Source: Adiantum capillus-veneris | Taxonomy: Eukaryota; Streptophyta; Polypodiopsida; Polypodiales; Pteridaceae | DNA length: 64,000 nt | NCBI GenBank assembly: GCA_014529385.2 | Contig: CM043944.1 | Location: forward strand, 179,416,240 to 179,480,239 | Direction: 5' to 3' | Shown here: one piece after another, positions 54,585-64,000 of the stretch | Position numbering within the stretch: the first letter of the stretch is position 1 | How the letters are laid out: every line of letters begins with the position of its first letter | Notes under the pieces: generated by a model | Database searches by the model: none | What the model saw: the letters and a program-made list of their open reading frames with translations, nothing else | Told to the model about the DNA's origin: nothing | Position numbers and translations under genes: made by a program

Positions 54585-55854
54585 ATGAAAGGTAATAAGT
54601 GCTGGCGGTGGCCGGAGGCCAAGAAGAAGAGATGGGTGCCTCAGCTGGATCTTATTATGCCCAGCATTGGGCCGCTGCCTCCGGATGTGCTAGTTGAGCA
54701 AGTATTCTCACGGCTGTCTGTGCGCGAGCTTTGCCAGCTTCGGTGTGTTTGCAAGGCCTGGAGTTTGGTGTTGGGGGCAGGAGAGTCCTTGCCAGACAAT
54801 CCAAGGAATCATGGTTCTTGATGCGCTCTATGATGCTAGAGCCCCCGAGAGGTAAGCGCACCCTTACTGCTTGGAGCAGCCATAGCCAGGCTTGGTGCAC
54901 CCCTGTTCCAATCTCTTCAGATGATGCCAAATTGTCATGTTTCCTCGGTGGTTTGATTGGGAAAACCTCTGTGCGGATTATGATTATCCCGGCTGCTTCC
55001 ACATTATGGCCTCTGCTGGTGGTTTGATTTGCACCATTGTCAATGATCCGTGTGCTTCAATTGTTGTCTTCAACTGCTTCACAGGCTCCGTGAGGCTGCT
55101 CCCCAATCCTCCCTCTGCTTTCAATCACCTCCCGATGGTTAAGGTGAGCATGGCCATTGACAATCAGGACCCGCTCCATTATCATGTGATGGTGATGAAA
55201 AAATTCTTTAGAGGGGGCTACATGGATCCTGAAGTACCCTTTGAGGTTTTTGATTCAAGAAGTGGAAGCTGGAAGGTGGGGTCATCTCCCATGACCAAGT
55301 GTTCTTCGACCGCCCGCGGGCTCAAGGTGGCAGATGGCGATCTTTTTAAGTGCCTTTATCACTCCGATGGCATGATGGATGTAATGGCATACCATGTGGC
55401 AGAGGATGCGTGGAGCTATGTGCAGGTACCTCTTGTTTCTAATGATCCTGATCCTGAAGCCATGGAAAGGGACCTTAGTATGTGCTGGTCTACCCCTAGC
55501 TTTCTTAGTTATGCAGGGAGACTCTTCATCGGGCGCTTATTGGTGGTGAAGGGCCGCCCTGTTGGATTTGAGGTATGGGAGCTGCAATTCAGCGCCTTGA
55601 GAACTGGCACCTTGGTTGAGGTGGCAAGAACCCTTGAGCATCTCTTTGAGTCGTACGATCCTTGCTGGCGCTTTAGGACCCTTACAGGAGAGGGATATGT
55701 TTTCTTTTTGCAGTCGCAAGACGTAGTTTTTGGGAAAAGCCCCGTCCTTGTGTATGACCTTGCTCGGAACTCATGGTATGTAGTGCCTTGTGGGCCAATC
55801 GAAGATTGCATGGTGGTCTACAACCCGAGACCAAGTTTGCTTTGTTATGGTTGA
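54585..55854 (+). CDS. F-box family protein gene, frame disrupted
   Basis: F-box proteins give SCF ubiquitin ligases their substrate specificity; the F-box binds SKP1. From ATG 54585 (an alternative ATG is at 54657) the F-box reads LPPDVLVEQVFSRLSVRELC-QLRCVCKAWSLVLG. The frame then stops at 54819-54821. A different frame continues with MVLDALYDARAPER (54811 on), meets TAA at 54856-54858 and has two more stops before 54937. A long open stretch of 305 codons to TGA 55852-55854 then begins MFPRWFDWENLCADYDY and shows the kelch/galactose-oxidase-like style of plant F-box proteins (ASAGGLICTIVNDP, FEVFDSRSGSWKVG, VYDLARNSWYVV). The stretch GAG|GTAAGC at 54851-54860 resembles a splice donor, so a short intron is possible, but I found no acceptor that restores the frame. 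It is either a recent pseudogene, a gene with a small intron, or affected by sequencing errors. No poly(A) signal was located with certainty. Confidence 0.75.
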
Positions 55855-57341
55855 TTGTAGCTGTCTTGGCTACTTGAAGAATGATCAAGTGGGAAGTATT
55901 CGAAGGTGGTGTTGTTTTCAAATGTTGTTTACATTGTAAGCATCTTGCATGTCTCTTACTGCGATATCTGCATATTGTCAGCATCTCCCCCCCCCCCCAA
56001 ACAGCATTGTGGGAAAAGTAAATATGGCATGATATGCTTCTTTGTTAGGTTCAAGGTTTGGAAGAAGAGAGCGAATGCAGATGTTAAGTGACAAGTGTAT
56101 TTTGTCACACACAGCTCCTCAATATGGTAAATGACTTTGTAATGAGAAAACGAATAGAAAAGAGAACTTATAGTGGTGTGGTCAAATCTTGTTATAGATT
56201 ATCTCCCCGCTCGTTTCAATGTAGTGATCAAATGAAGAATGCTAAGTTTTGGTGATGATTCCAAATTACTTATCTTCTTTGGCAAGTGTTTGTAAAGTCG
56301 TACTAAAGATGATATCTTTTTAAATCAACCAAGGAAATCGATGAGAAGCCTTATTATCTTTAGGGAGAGGAGTCGTGTAAAAGATAATGGAAGAGTTATA
56401 TAAATTGGGGAAATGGATTACAAATCTGGGCATATAGTAGATATTGATCTAGTATCAAAGCGGTAGTAAGGTCAAATAATAACTCAAATGAAAAACTAAT
56501 TATGATGCTTGATTTAGACAGTAGTTAGAATGATCTTATACTTGGTATAGAGTCGTAATATTTATAATCACAAGCTAATCTACAAAAGGCTATCCAAGCT
56601 TAGGAAATGCACAAACATATGATGATTAACGACCATCTATTCGGATATGCTAAAGTAGGGCTCGTGATATAAAGGTTTTTGATATCCAATTCTGGCATAA
56701 GTGTGAGCATCCTTCACTAAAAATTAGCTATCCATAAAGAAGTAGTACAAACAATAGCAGATATGTCATAGAGGGGCAAGGAAATGAGGCAGTATCAAGA
56801 AATATGCAATAACAACTTCACTATCGTATGGTGCAACACTACAGATAATGGCAAAGGAGAAAAATTACAATTCACATTACGTAACATTTACTAGTAGTAG
56901 ATATAATTGTACATTTTTGGGCCAATGGCTCGTGGAAAAGACTAGGGAAAAAGTGATTAGATGTAATTTTTCTATTTTTCAAGAGAACTACATGGATACT
57001 TGCATCTGCATTCTAAGAACCAAGATAGCAACCATCATACATACTAGGGACAGGGTTCTATTCGACTACGAGACAAGCTTCAACTATAACGTAGTTATCA
57101 TGGGTTGTTTTAATTAGGCAATATTTCAGCTTGTAAACGAGAATTCTTGGTTGACGTTATTATATGGGTGGATTTGACCTTTGGTCGAAGTGGATGGCTT
57201 ACCGAATATGTCTTGCTACTACTCAAGCACGCTATGCATAGTGAGTCCTACATCACGATGCCTTGAGTGTTATGTCGTTCCCACATGCGGATTTAGATTG
57301 CTTTATTATAGTAGGTTTGTAAAGAGAACCATCAAGATTTC

Positions 57342-57381
<40 letters not shown>

Positions 57382-57443
57382 TTGTGCTTAACTAGAAATA
57401 TCTACATCAAATAGATTTATACTTGCAGCCATAGTTTTGTTTG
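55849..57443 (+). repeat. F-box 3' flank, first copy of a large duplication
   Basis: Starting at the stop codon, this matches 62210-64000 (direct) and 46827-47523 (inverted, first ~620 bp). Shared landmarks are gggaagtat-cgaaggtggtgttg, gatatgctaaagtagggctc, ccaatggctcgtggaaaagac and the (GA)n preceded by gtaaagagaaccatcaagat. ORF 56848-57117 is partly conserved between copies as DNA but shows no domain. A 10-base C run at 55987-55996 replaces the compound microsatellite of the other copies. Confidence 0.85.
57344..57377. repeat. (GA)n microsatellite
   Basis: About 17 GA units, followed by tccttgtgc as in the tracts at 58111 and 63918. Confidence 0.95.
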
Positions 57444-58079
57444 AGATTCCTTGGGTTATAATCATTGCCATATTCTTTGTCTCTGTCAGAGTCTCTTTGT
57501 GTTTTTTTTTTGGGGGGAAATGGTGATTATATCTACCGTCATTTTCCATGATGAACTCTTCTATGCCCTACCGTTGTATTGACTATGTATTATACTTACC
57601 TGGTTGACTAATTTAACAAACAATGTGTCGTAATAAAGCAATAATAGGAACAAAGATGATATCATCATCTAATTATAATTGAGTTTGGTCTGGTCCTCTA
57701 GGGGGTGCTTGGTGAGATTGATTGATGTGCAATAGAATTGGATCAATGTAATGCTACAATGTATGCATTAATAAGTAGCATTTTATGAAGCTATGCGCTA
57801 ACGAGTAACATTTCATGCAGTTGCTTGCCAATAGGATGCAACGAGCGATGAGTAGAGAAAGAGAACTACACATTTGGTGTGGGTGGTGGTGGTTATGAGC
57901 AAAAGTTCTTGCTCTATTTATTATAATTTGGTTAGCAGCTAGTGTTGGCCTTAAAGGCGACTCCAAGAGCAAGTGCATGGGAGCCACAATTCTATATTGT
58001 TGCTCATGTAGCCTTGTAAAGAGAACCATAAGGATTTGGGGGGGGGGGGGGGGGGGGGAGAGAGAGAGAGAGAGGAGAG

Positions 58080-58114
<35 letters not shown>

Positions 58115-58139
58115 TTGTGCCTATCTGTGGAATGGAAAT
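57444..58139. other. Non-coding DNA with microsatellites
   Basis: Unique, AT-rich DNA followed by tgtaaagagaaccataaggattt and a G run/(GA)n tract at 58038-58111, the same flank text as the (GA)n tracts at 57344 and 63881. The 144-codon minus-strand ORF is driven by the (GA)n tract. Confidence 0.45.
58038..58111. repeat. 21-base G run followed by (GA)n
   Basis: G run 58038-58058, then interrupted (GA)n. It shares flanks with the simple (GA)n tracts at 57344 and 63881, which lack the G run. Confidence 0.95.
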
Positions 58140-59566
58140 GGCCTATGAACTTTGAGAATAGCGGAATTAAGAGAATTAGAGTGAGCATTTTTGTGAGACA
58201 ACTTGGACAACATAGAGGGTGAACTTAATTAGCGGTAGCAACATAACCATAATACTTAATTAACTTGGCATGAACAATAATTTTGCAAGAGAGAGAGGGT
58301 TTAGAGAACTTGACAACAGTTGAGGACCGGATTTACATGGAGCCGGTCCCCCCCTCCAATAGGCTTTTGTATTATAGATTCTCCCATCAAGAGAGACTTG
58401 GTACAATACAATATTTGTGTTCCTTGTGAACTAGGTGATGCAATAAAGATGGAAAAATTCATGCATCACAAGCATACCATAAACTTTGTAAAAGCATTAA
58501 CCATCCCCGGCCTCAATCCAAGGCCTCAAACACCTTCAACGATGGAGAGAGCTAGCAGGGAATGGGGGTAGGGAAGAGGAAGAATAATCATTCATAGAAG
58601 AAACAAATAGTTCCTCACTTATGATCACTCTTCTTGCTTAGTATAGCATAATAGCATAGTAATGAAGATGAGGAAGATGACAAGCTTAAGCATTGAAGCA
58701 TGGCTCTTGGTTGTATTTGCATTCCATAGCCAAGAGTGTTGGTGTAGGCTCTCAACTTATTAACAAGCTTAGAGAAGGAGATGGAGCTCTTGCACTTTGT
58801 ACCTCATTGTATGTGTGTGTGTGAGAGAGTATACCCCCCCCCCCCCCCCCCCCCCCCCCCTCCTCTCTCTCTCTTGTATTATTGAATTATAACATTTGGA
58901 CAAATGTCCTCTTTTTCCTCTTTGAGAGAAAGAGCTTAATTATTTATTTAAATGCATCTAAATTATCATTGGACCCCTTTAAAGCCTATCCAATAGGACT
59001 CAAGCACATCATGAGGGTGAAATGGGGAGGATCTTGATATGTGTCTTTTATGCTTCTTAAGAGATCATGTTTGAATTGAACACTTCAAGCACCTCAGTCA
59101 TTTAAACATGACAATCTTTTATGCCTCTTGAGAGATCATGTTTGAATGGAACACTTCAAGCATCTTAGTCATTTAAGCATTACAAGTACCTCAAGCTTGG
59201 GCAAGGTTCTCACAAACACCTTAAGCACCTTAGTCAGCGAGCAAAACAAGCACCTCATGCTTGGGTAGGATTCTCACCTCAAGCTCAGCCCCATCTTGCT
59301 TAAGGTCCTCGGTCTAAGGAGTTTTATCACTAACTTTTGGAGGTCTTTAATGAAGCTAACCCTAAGGTCTTTAAGCTCCATTTGGTAGCATTGCTCTTTG
59401 ACATACCAACTCTTATTTTGACCCTTTCACCTTGGCCCCGTGTTGAGATAGATCCATAAGAACATGTCTATATCCTAACCCTTGTTCCTCTTTTTTCTCC
59501 TACATTAAACGATTAGTGTAATATGAGAAAATCATTTGGGTTGGTTAGATATTAGATTTTATGGCA
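58140..59566 (-). repeat. Gypsy C 3' LTR
   Basis: The minus strand starts TGCCATAAAATCTAATATC just after a polypurine tract and contains ggaccggctccatgtaaat near its end, matching the gypsy A 5' LTR. The far edge (about 58140) is approximate. It carries a 27-base C run at 58834-58860 preceded by (TG)n on the plus strand. Confidence 0.65.
58834..58860. repeat. Homopolymer of 27 C
   Basis: Uninterrupted C run inside the gypsy C LTR at the site where the gypsy A LTR has (AC)n. Confidence 0.95.
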
Positions 59567-59568
59567 TT

Positions 59569-59580
59569 ACCTCTCTCTTG
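59569..59580 (-). promoter_or_regulatory. Gypsy C polypurine tract
   Basis: CAAGAGAGAGGT on the minus strand, three bases before the LTR start; it follows a coding-end-like ACTCGAGGACGAC. Confidence 0.7.
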
Positions 59581-62209
59581 AAATCATAGTCGTCCTCGAG
59601 TATGAAGTAGAAGAGGTAAAGTCTTAGTCATTAGTCTAAGTTTCTTAGCGGGTAGAGGATCCCTTCTTACCCTCCGACATCATTTTCGAATGGATGAATA
59701 GTCCATTTGGTGCTTGGGAGACTTGGCTGTCCTCGCAAGCATGTATGCTCTTTAGTCCATTTCATTCTACCAAAGTAGAGCGACAAATTCTACTTGGTGT
59801 TTGAGAGACATCGTCATCACAAAGATGATTCTAAGCATGCATACTTTTTAATTTTGTGCACAATAAAAAGAGAATTAGTCTTATAAGATAAAAACATTGT
59901 TTATTTAAAAGAAACATGTACATTAGCTTACTTTAATCTAGCATTATAAGCATTGACAAGGTTCATACTATCCTTAAGTTGTAATCCTTGCATCCATCTA
60001 GCATCGTCAAAATGTTAATTTTTGAACTTAATAAGATACCATCACGGATAATCTTACCATGTTGTACTACCTTGTCTTCATGCCGAAGGATAGCTTTGGG
60101 TTGTAGCACCTCTTCTTGGTCTTCGATTTCTTGAGGGTCTTCAATAATTGGTTCACTTGTGGCTTTCCTTCGTAGGGCTTAAGTGGGCTCACATGAAAAG
60201 CATTGTGTATGAGCCAATGATTGGGCAGATTGAGTTGATAAGCCATTTTATTGATTGGATTCAAGATTTGAAAAGAAACATAGCATCTTTTTGCCTGTTT
60301 AACATAAAACTTTTGATGGCCCGTAGGATTTTTGCCCGTCGTTTGCCTCAATTGAGCCTTGGGAAACTTAAGTAGGACCCAATCATTTTCTTTGAACGTT
60401 AACATTAGGTTGGTAACCTAACAGGACATAAAAGTGTCCTTTCAGGGTTTTGAAAAAAACCTCCAAAACCATAGTAGATCCACTCATTTTGTAAAATCCT
60501 TTCATGAGGTTATAGTTCAAGGCCTACTACACATGGAAAAAATAAGAAACTTGTAAAATTTCTCATCTTTTGGTCACACCAAGTCTCCAAAGTTGATGGA
60601 CCAGTACATTTTCATACAAACAGTCATTTCTTACGTTTTGTTGCATAAAAATAAGATTAGGGATTTTTGTAGGACTTGAGATAAATTCCCTAGTTAACTT
60701 CAATGGGTTGGTGGTCAGAACATATGGTTGCTTCTTACTCACTATTTTTTGTTTTGCCAAAAGAAATAGGTACAAAAAAGTTGAATTTTTTACCATTCTG
60801 CAAACCTATCATCAAAGTTTCTATAACCACGCTCAATACAAATAATATATGCATGTTTTCTTAGTTCCCTATTGTCCTTTAGGTTCATAAGGAGCCATGG
60901 TGCATGTCAAAAGAATAATAAATCTCTTACCAAGGGGAATCTTGGGGACAAAGATGAAGTGCTAAATACAGCAAACATGAAAAAACTGGGTTCAACATTA
61001 TGAGTTGTAGAATCCCATAGAAACTATTCAATATCTAACCAAATTTGATCCTTATGACTAGATATGGTTACTACCTACAAAATGCATGTAGTTGTCACAA
61101 GAAACTAACAATATTGAAAAAGATATACTTGATATACTAGAATCAAAAAGATATACTTGTTTATACTCGTTTGTTTTGTTTTCTTTTATAATTGAAAAAA
61201 TCAACCATCGTTGTCTACTATGAAATGGTATTAGATGCCCCAAAACTCAGGAATATTAGCTTTATGTTACATTATGCGACATAGAAAATCCAAAATTGCA
61301 TTTGGATATCATGAAAGCCACCAAAAAAAAAATCATTAGAAAGAGCTTAAAATTGGCTAAAAAATAGATTTGACAATTTTTGTAATTTGGTCTTAACTTA
61401 AAAACTTTAACATTTATTTCTCCCTAGAAGCATCAGGACATGTTGAGGACTACTAAGGATAGTTCTCTAGCATTATAGACCTCACGCAAACTGAATTCTA
61501 GCGTGGTATAGTTGCAAAAAGTTGAAAAAAGTCAAAAACAGGACCCGTTTTTTCACACAGTTTAGGTTGTAAAATGTTGTGCAAGAACAAGGTTAAAGAT
61601 GGAATTGATATTCCAAAAAAAATGTCGAGTTATTTTCAGCTCATGAGACAACTTTCTAGACAGATAGCACCTCAAAATCCATTTTGAAACTCTTGACATA
61701 ATTCAAGGAAAATGGTCACTTAACAAGAAATAAAAGTGTCCCAGGACATAAAAGTGTCCCAATACCAACCTAGTGTTAAGGCCCTTCTGTGCTTGTCAGC
61801 AATTACAATTTTTTCCTTTGTTGAGAGCTGGATATAATCTCTTAAACTTTTGAAAAGATTCTTGTAGGTCACGGCTATACTCATCGGCAACGAAGATCTT
61901 CTCATGTACTTTAAGTAGCAAGGGACTTTTAGGTTCTCCATCTATGATCTCAAAAGGTTCCTTGCCCATAGGATTATGGACAATATTATTGTATGCATAC
62001 TATACAAGGGGTAAGTAATTCTCCAATCGTGAGCCTTTATCTACTTCTGTAACATATGTCTTTAGTAGATCTATAATCGTAAGATTGACTATCTCACTTT
62101 GGCCATCCGTTTGTGGGTGATAGGCCAAAGAGAAATTCAATCTTGTACCTAGATTTTCAGTGTTGTACCTAGATTGACTATCTCACTTTGGCCATCCGTT
62201 TGTGGGTTG
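59581..62209 (-). pseudogene. Gypsy C integrase and tail, split by a transposon
   Basis: The minus strand starts at 62209 with the Glu-motif region (ACAAACGGATGGCC), shows the same tandem junction duplication as gypsy D, and continues to KVHGKI-type and AVTYKNLFKS text. At 61776 it is interrupted by the 1373-bp transposon and resumes at 60398 as FKENDWVLLKFPKAQLRQTT and NHWLIHNAFHVSPLKPYEG, then the 3' tail to the polypurine tract. Everything upstream of the integrase end is missing; F-box flank sequence lies there instead. Confidence 0.85.
60403..61775 (-). mobile_element. piggyBac-like non-autonomous transposon, copy 2
   Basis: 1373 bp, minus-strand ends CACTAGGTTGGTATTGG … GGTTACCAACCTAATG, flanked by TTAA at 60399-60402 and 61776-61779. 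The gypsy D fragment has the undisturbed ggccTTAAcgttc at 47943-47954, so the target duplication is exactly TTAA. Subterminal GGACAC-TTTTAT-GTCC motifs lie at both ends (doubled at the 61.74-kb end). A 77-codon frame (60796-60563) matches the 96-codon frame of copy 1. No transposase is recognised. Confidence 0.8.
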
Positions 62210-62337
62210 ATTGTAGTTGTCTTGGCTACTTGAATGTTCAAGTGGGAAGTATCTGAAGGTGGTGTTGTGTGCAAATGGATTTTACATTGTAAGCATCTTT
62301 CATGTCTCTTACTGTGATAACTGCATATTGTTAGCAT

Positions 62338-62341
<4 letters not shown>

Positions 62342-62393
<52 letters not shown>

Positions 62394-62411
62394 TCTCACA
62401 CACACACGCAC

Positions 62412-62447
<36 letters not shown>
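62342..62447. repeat. (CT)n(CA)n microsatellite
   Basis: (CT)n 62342-62390 then (CA)n to 62447; the inverted equivalent of 47292-47383. Confidence 0.95.
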
Positions 62448-62449
<2 letters not shown>

Positions 62450-63877
62450 CATTGTGGGAAAAGCAAATATGGCATGATATGCTTCTTTGTCACGTTCAAG
62501 GTTTGGAAGAAGAGAGCGAATGTAGATGTCAAGTGACAAGTGTATTTTGTCTCACACAGCTCCTCAATATGGTAAATGACTTTGTAATGAGAAAACAAAT
62601 ATAGAAGAGAGCTTATAGTGGTATGGCCAAATCTTGTCATAGATTATTTTCCCTCTCCTTTGAACGTAGTGATCAAATGAAGAATGCTAAGTTTTGGTGA
62701 TGATTCCAAATGACTTATCTGCATTTGCAAAATCGTTTCTAAGGATGATTTCTTGTTTAATCAACCAAGGTAATCGATGAGAAGTTTGATTATCTTTAGG
62801 TTCATGTTCCAATAAAAGATAGTTGAAGAGTTACTTAAATTGGAAAAATGGTCTACAAAACTGGGCAGATAGTAGATATTGAGCTTGTATCAAAGTGGTA
62901 GTACAATCAAATAATAACTCAAATGAAAAAACCAATCATGATGCTTGATTTAGACAATAGTTAGAATGATCTTAATAGTAGATATTGAGCTTAGATCAAA
63001 GCGATAGTAAGGTCAAATAAAACTCAAATGAAAAACTAATCATGATGCTCGATTTAGACAATAGTTAGAATGATCTTATACTTGGTATAGAGTTGTAATA
63101 TTGATAATTACGAGATAACTTACAAAAGGCTATCCAAGCTTAGGAAATGCACAAACATATGATGATTAACAACCAGCTATTCGGATATGCTAAAGTAGGG
63201 CTCCTGATAAAAGGTTTTTGATATCCAATTCCGGCATAAGAGTGAGCATCCTTCACTAATAATTAGCTATCCATAAAGAAGTAGTAAAAACAATAGAAGA
63301 TATGTCATAGAGGGGCAACGAAATGAGGCAGTATCAAGAAATATGCAATAAAAACTTCACTATCGTATGGTGAAACACTATAGATAATGGCAAAGGAGAA
63401 AAGGTACAATTCACATTACGTTACATTACTAGTAGTAGATATAATTGTACATTTTTGGGCCAATGGCTCGTGGAAAAGACTAGGGAAAAAGTGATTAGAT
63501 GTAATTTTTCTATTTTTCAAGAGATAACTACATGCATAGCCGCATCTGCATTCTAAGAACCAAGATAGCAATCATCATACATACTAGGGAGAGGGTTCTA
63601 TTCGACAACGAGACAAGCTTCAACTATAACGTGGTTATCATGGGTTGTTTTAATTAGGAAATATTTCAGCTTGTAAATGAGAATACTTGGTTGATGTTAT
63701 TATATGGGTGGATTTCAATTTGATCGAAGTGGATCACTTACCGAATATTTCTTGCTACTACTCTGGCTGGCTATGCATAGTGAGTCCTACACCACGATGC
63801 CCTGAGTTTTATGTTGTTCTCACATGCGGATTTAGATTGCTTTATTATAGTATCCTTGTAAAGAGAACCATCAAGAT

Positions 63878-63880
<3 letters not shown>

Positions 63881-63918
<38 letters not shown>
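63881..63918. repeat. (GA)n microsatellite
   Basis: About 19 GA units, equivalent to the tract at 57344. Confidence 0.95.
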
Positions 63919-63922
<4 letters not shown>

Positions 63923-64000
63923 TCCTTGTGCCTACTAGTGTCATAACTAGAAATATCTACATCAACTAGATTTATGATTGCAACCATAGTTTTGTCTAAG

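Larger units (their letters stand above)
62210..64000 (+). repeat. F-box 3' flank, second copy
   Basis: Starts ggttgattgtagttgtcttgg, exactly where the F-box stop codon lies in the first copy, and follows it to the end of the window. About 110 bp (tagtagatattgagctt… gaatgatctta) are tandemly duplicated at 62871-63090. The F-box coding part is absent; gypsy C integrase sequence precedes it. Confidence 0.85.

Noticed and set aside
56848-57117. 89-codon ORF downstream of the F-box gene
   Set aside because: The duplicated copy at 63.4-63.66 kb breaks the frame with small indels, so there is no sign of protein-level conservation.

Overview
This is plant nuclear DNA from a repeat-rich genome, possibly a fern. 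The evidence is Ty3/gypsy and Ty1/copia retrotransposons of plant type (tRNA-Met and tRNA-Asp primer sites), a plant F-box gene, a trihelix-like relic and a plant-type DEAD-box helicase fragment. The fern placement is only an impression from F-box style and repeat load. There are no operons, no rRNA and no CRISPR. Nearly all coding traces are decayed mobile elements; the only host-like gene with a long open frame is an F-box gene at about 54.6-55.85 kb, and it has a broken frame.

Layout. 1-5.5 kb: leader-type repeats, two copies of a ~680-bp LTR-like repeat (called R1) and unassigned DNA. 5.5-12.6 kb (minus): E1, a tRNA-Asp-primed retroelement with a 5' LTR, a 3.1-kb leader carrying an array of ~300-bp repeats each with a CTATCGCGATAG-type palindrome, and a broken gag. 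12.7-15.6 kb (minus): a second gag relic (E2) and an unrecognised 250-codon ORF. 15.7-18.4 kb: an R1 copy and a LINE fragment. 18.4-25.4 kb (plus): gypsy A with 5' LTR, gag, protease, RT, RNase H and integrase, full of stops. 25.4-33.9 kb: R1 repeats and a minus-strand gag relic, split by a complete copia element whose LTRs and 5-bp target duplication (ATTTG) are visible. 34.2-38.1 kb (minus): gypsy B. 38.07-46.83 kb (minus): E3, a relative of E1 with two ~957-bp LTRs, protease but no RT, and a captured DEAD-box helicase fragment next to its 3' LTR. 46.8-50.1 kb: a copy of the F-box 3' flank joined to a gypsy integrase fragment, then non-coding DNA. 50.4-52.4 kb: pol and gag-protease fragments of another Ty3-like family. 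52.4-53.4 kb (minus): trihelix-like pseudogene. 54.2-55.85 kb: RD/RE minisatellite and F-box gene. 55.85-64 kb: the F-box 3' flank, gypsy C (minus) and a second copy of the F-box flank.

Main discoveries. (1) Related retroelement leaders carry family-specific palindromes (GTCTATCGCGATAGAC, AGACATCCTA-TGCG-TAGGATGTCT and ATAATC-GA-GATTAT). Two of the three recur about every 280-300 bp and two recur in the family's own LTR; they could be RNA-dimerisation or packaging signals. (2) Two ~1.35-kb non-autonomous DNA transposons sit exactly at TTAA with CACTAG-type inverted repeats, piggyBac hallmarks, and the window itself contains both empty sites. (3) A DEAD-box helicase fragment was captured inside E3, between two copies of the LTR start. 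(4) A chimera of F-box 3' flank and gypsy integrase was duplicated in inverted orientation.
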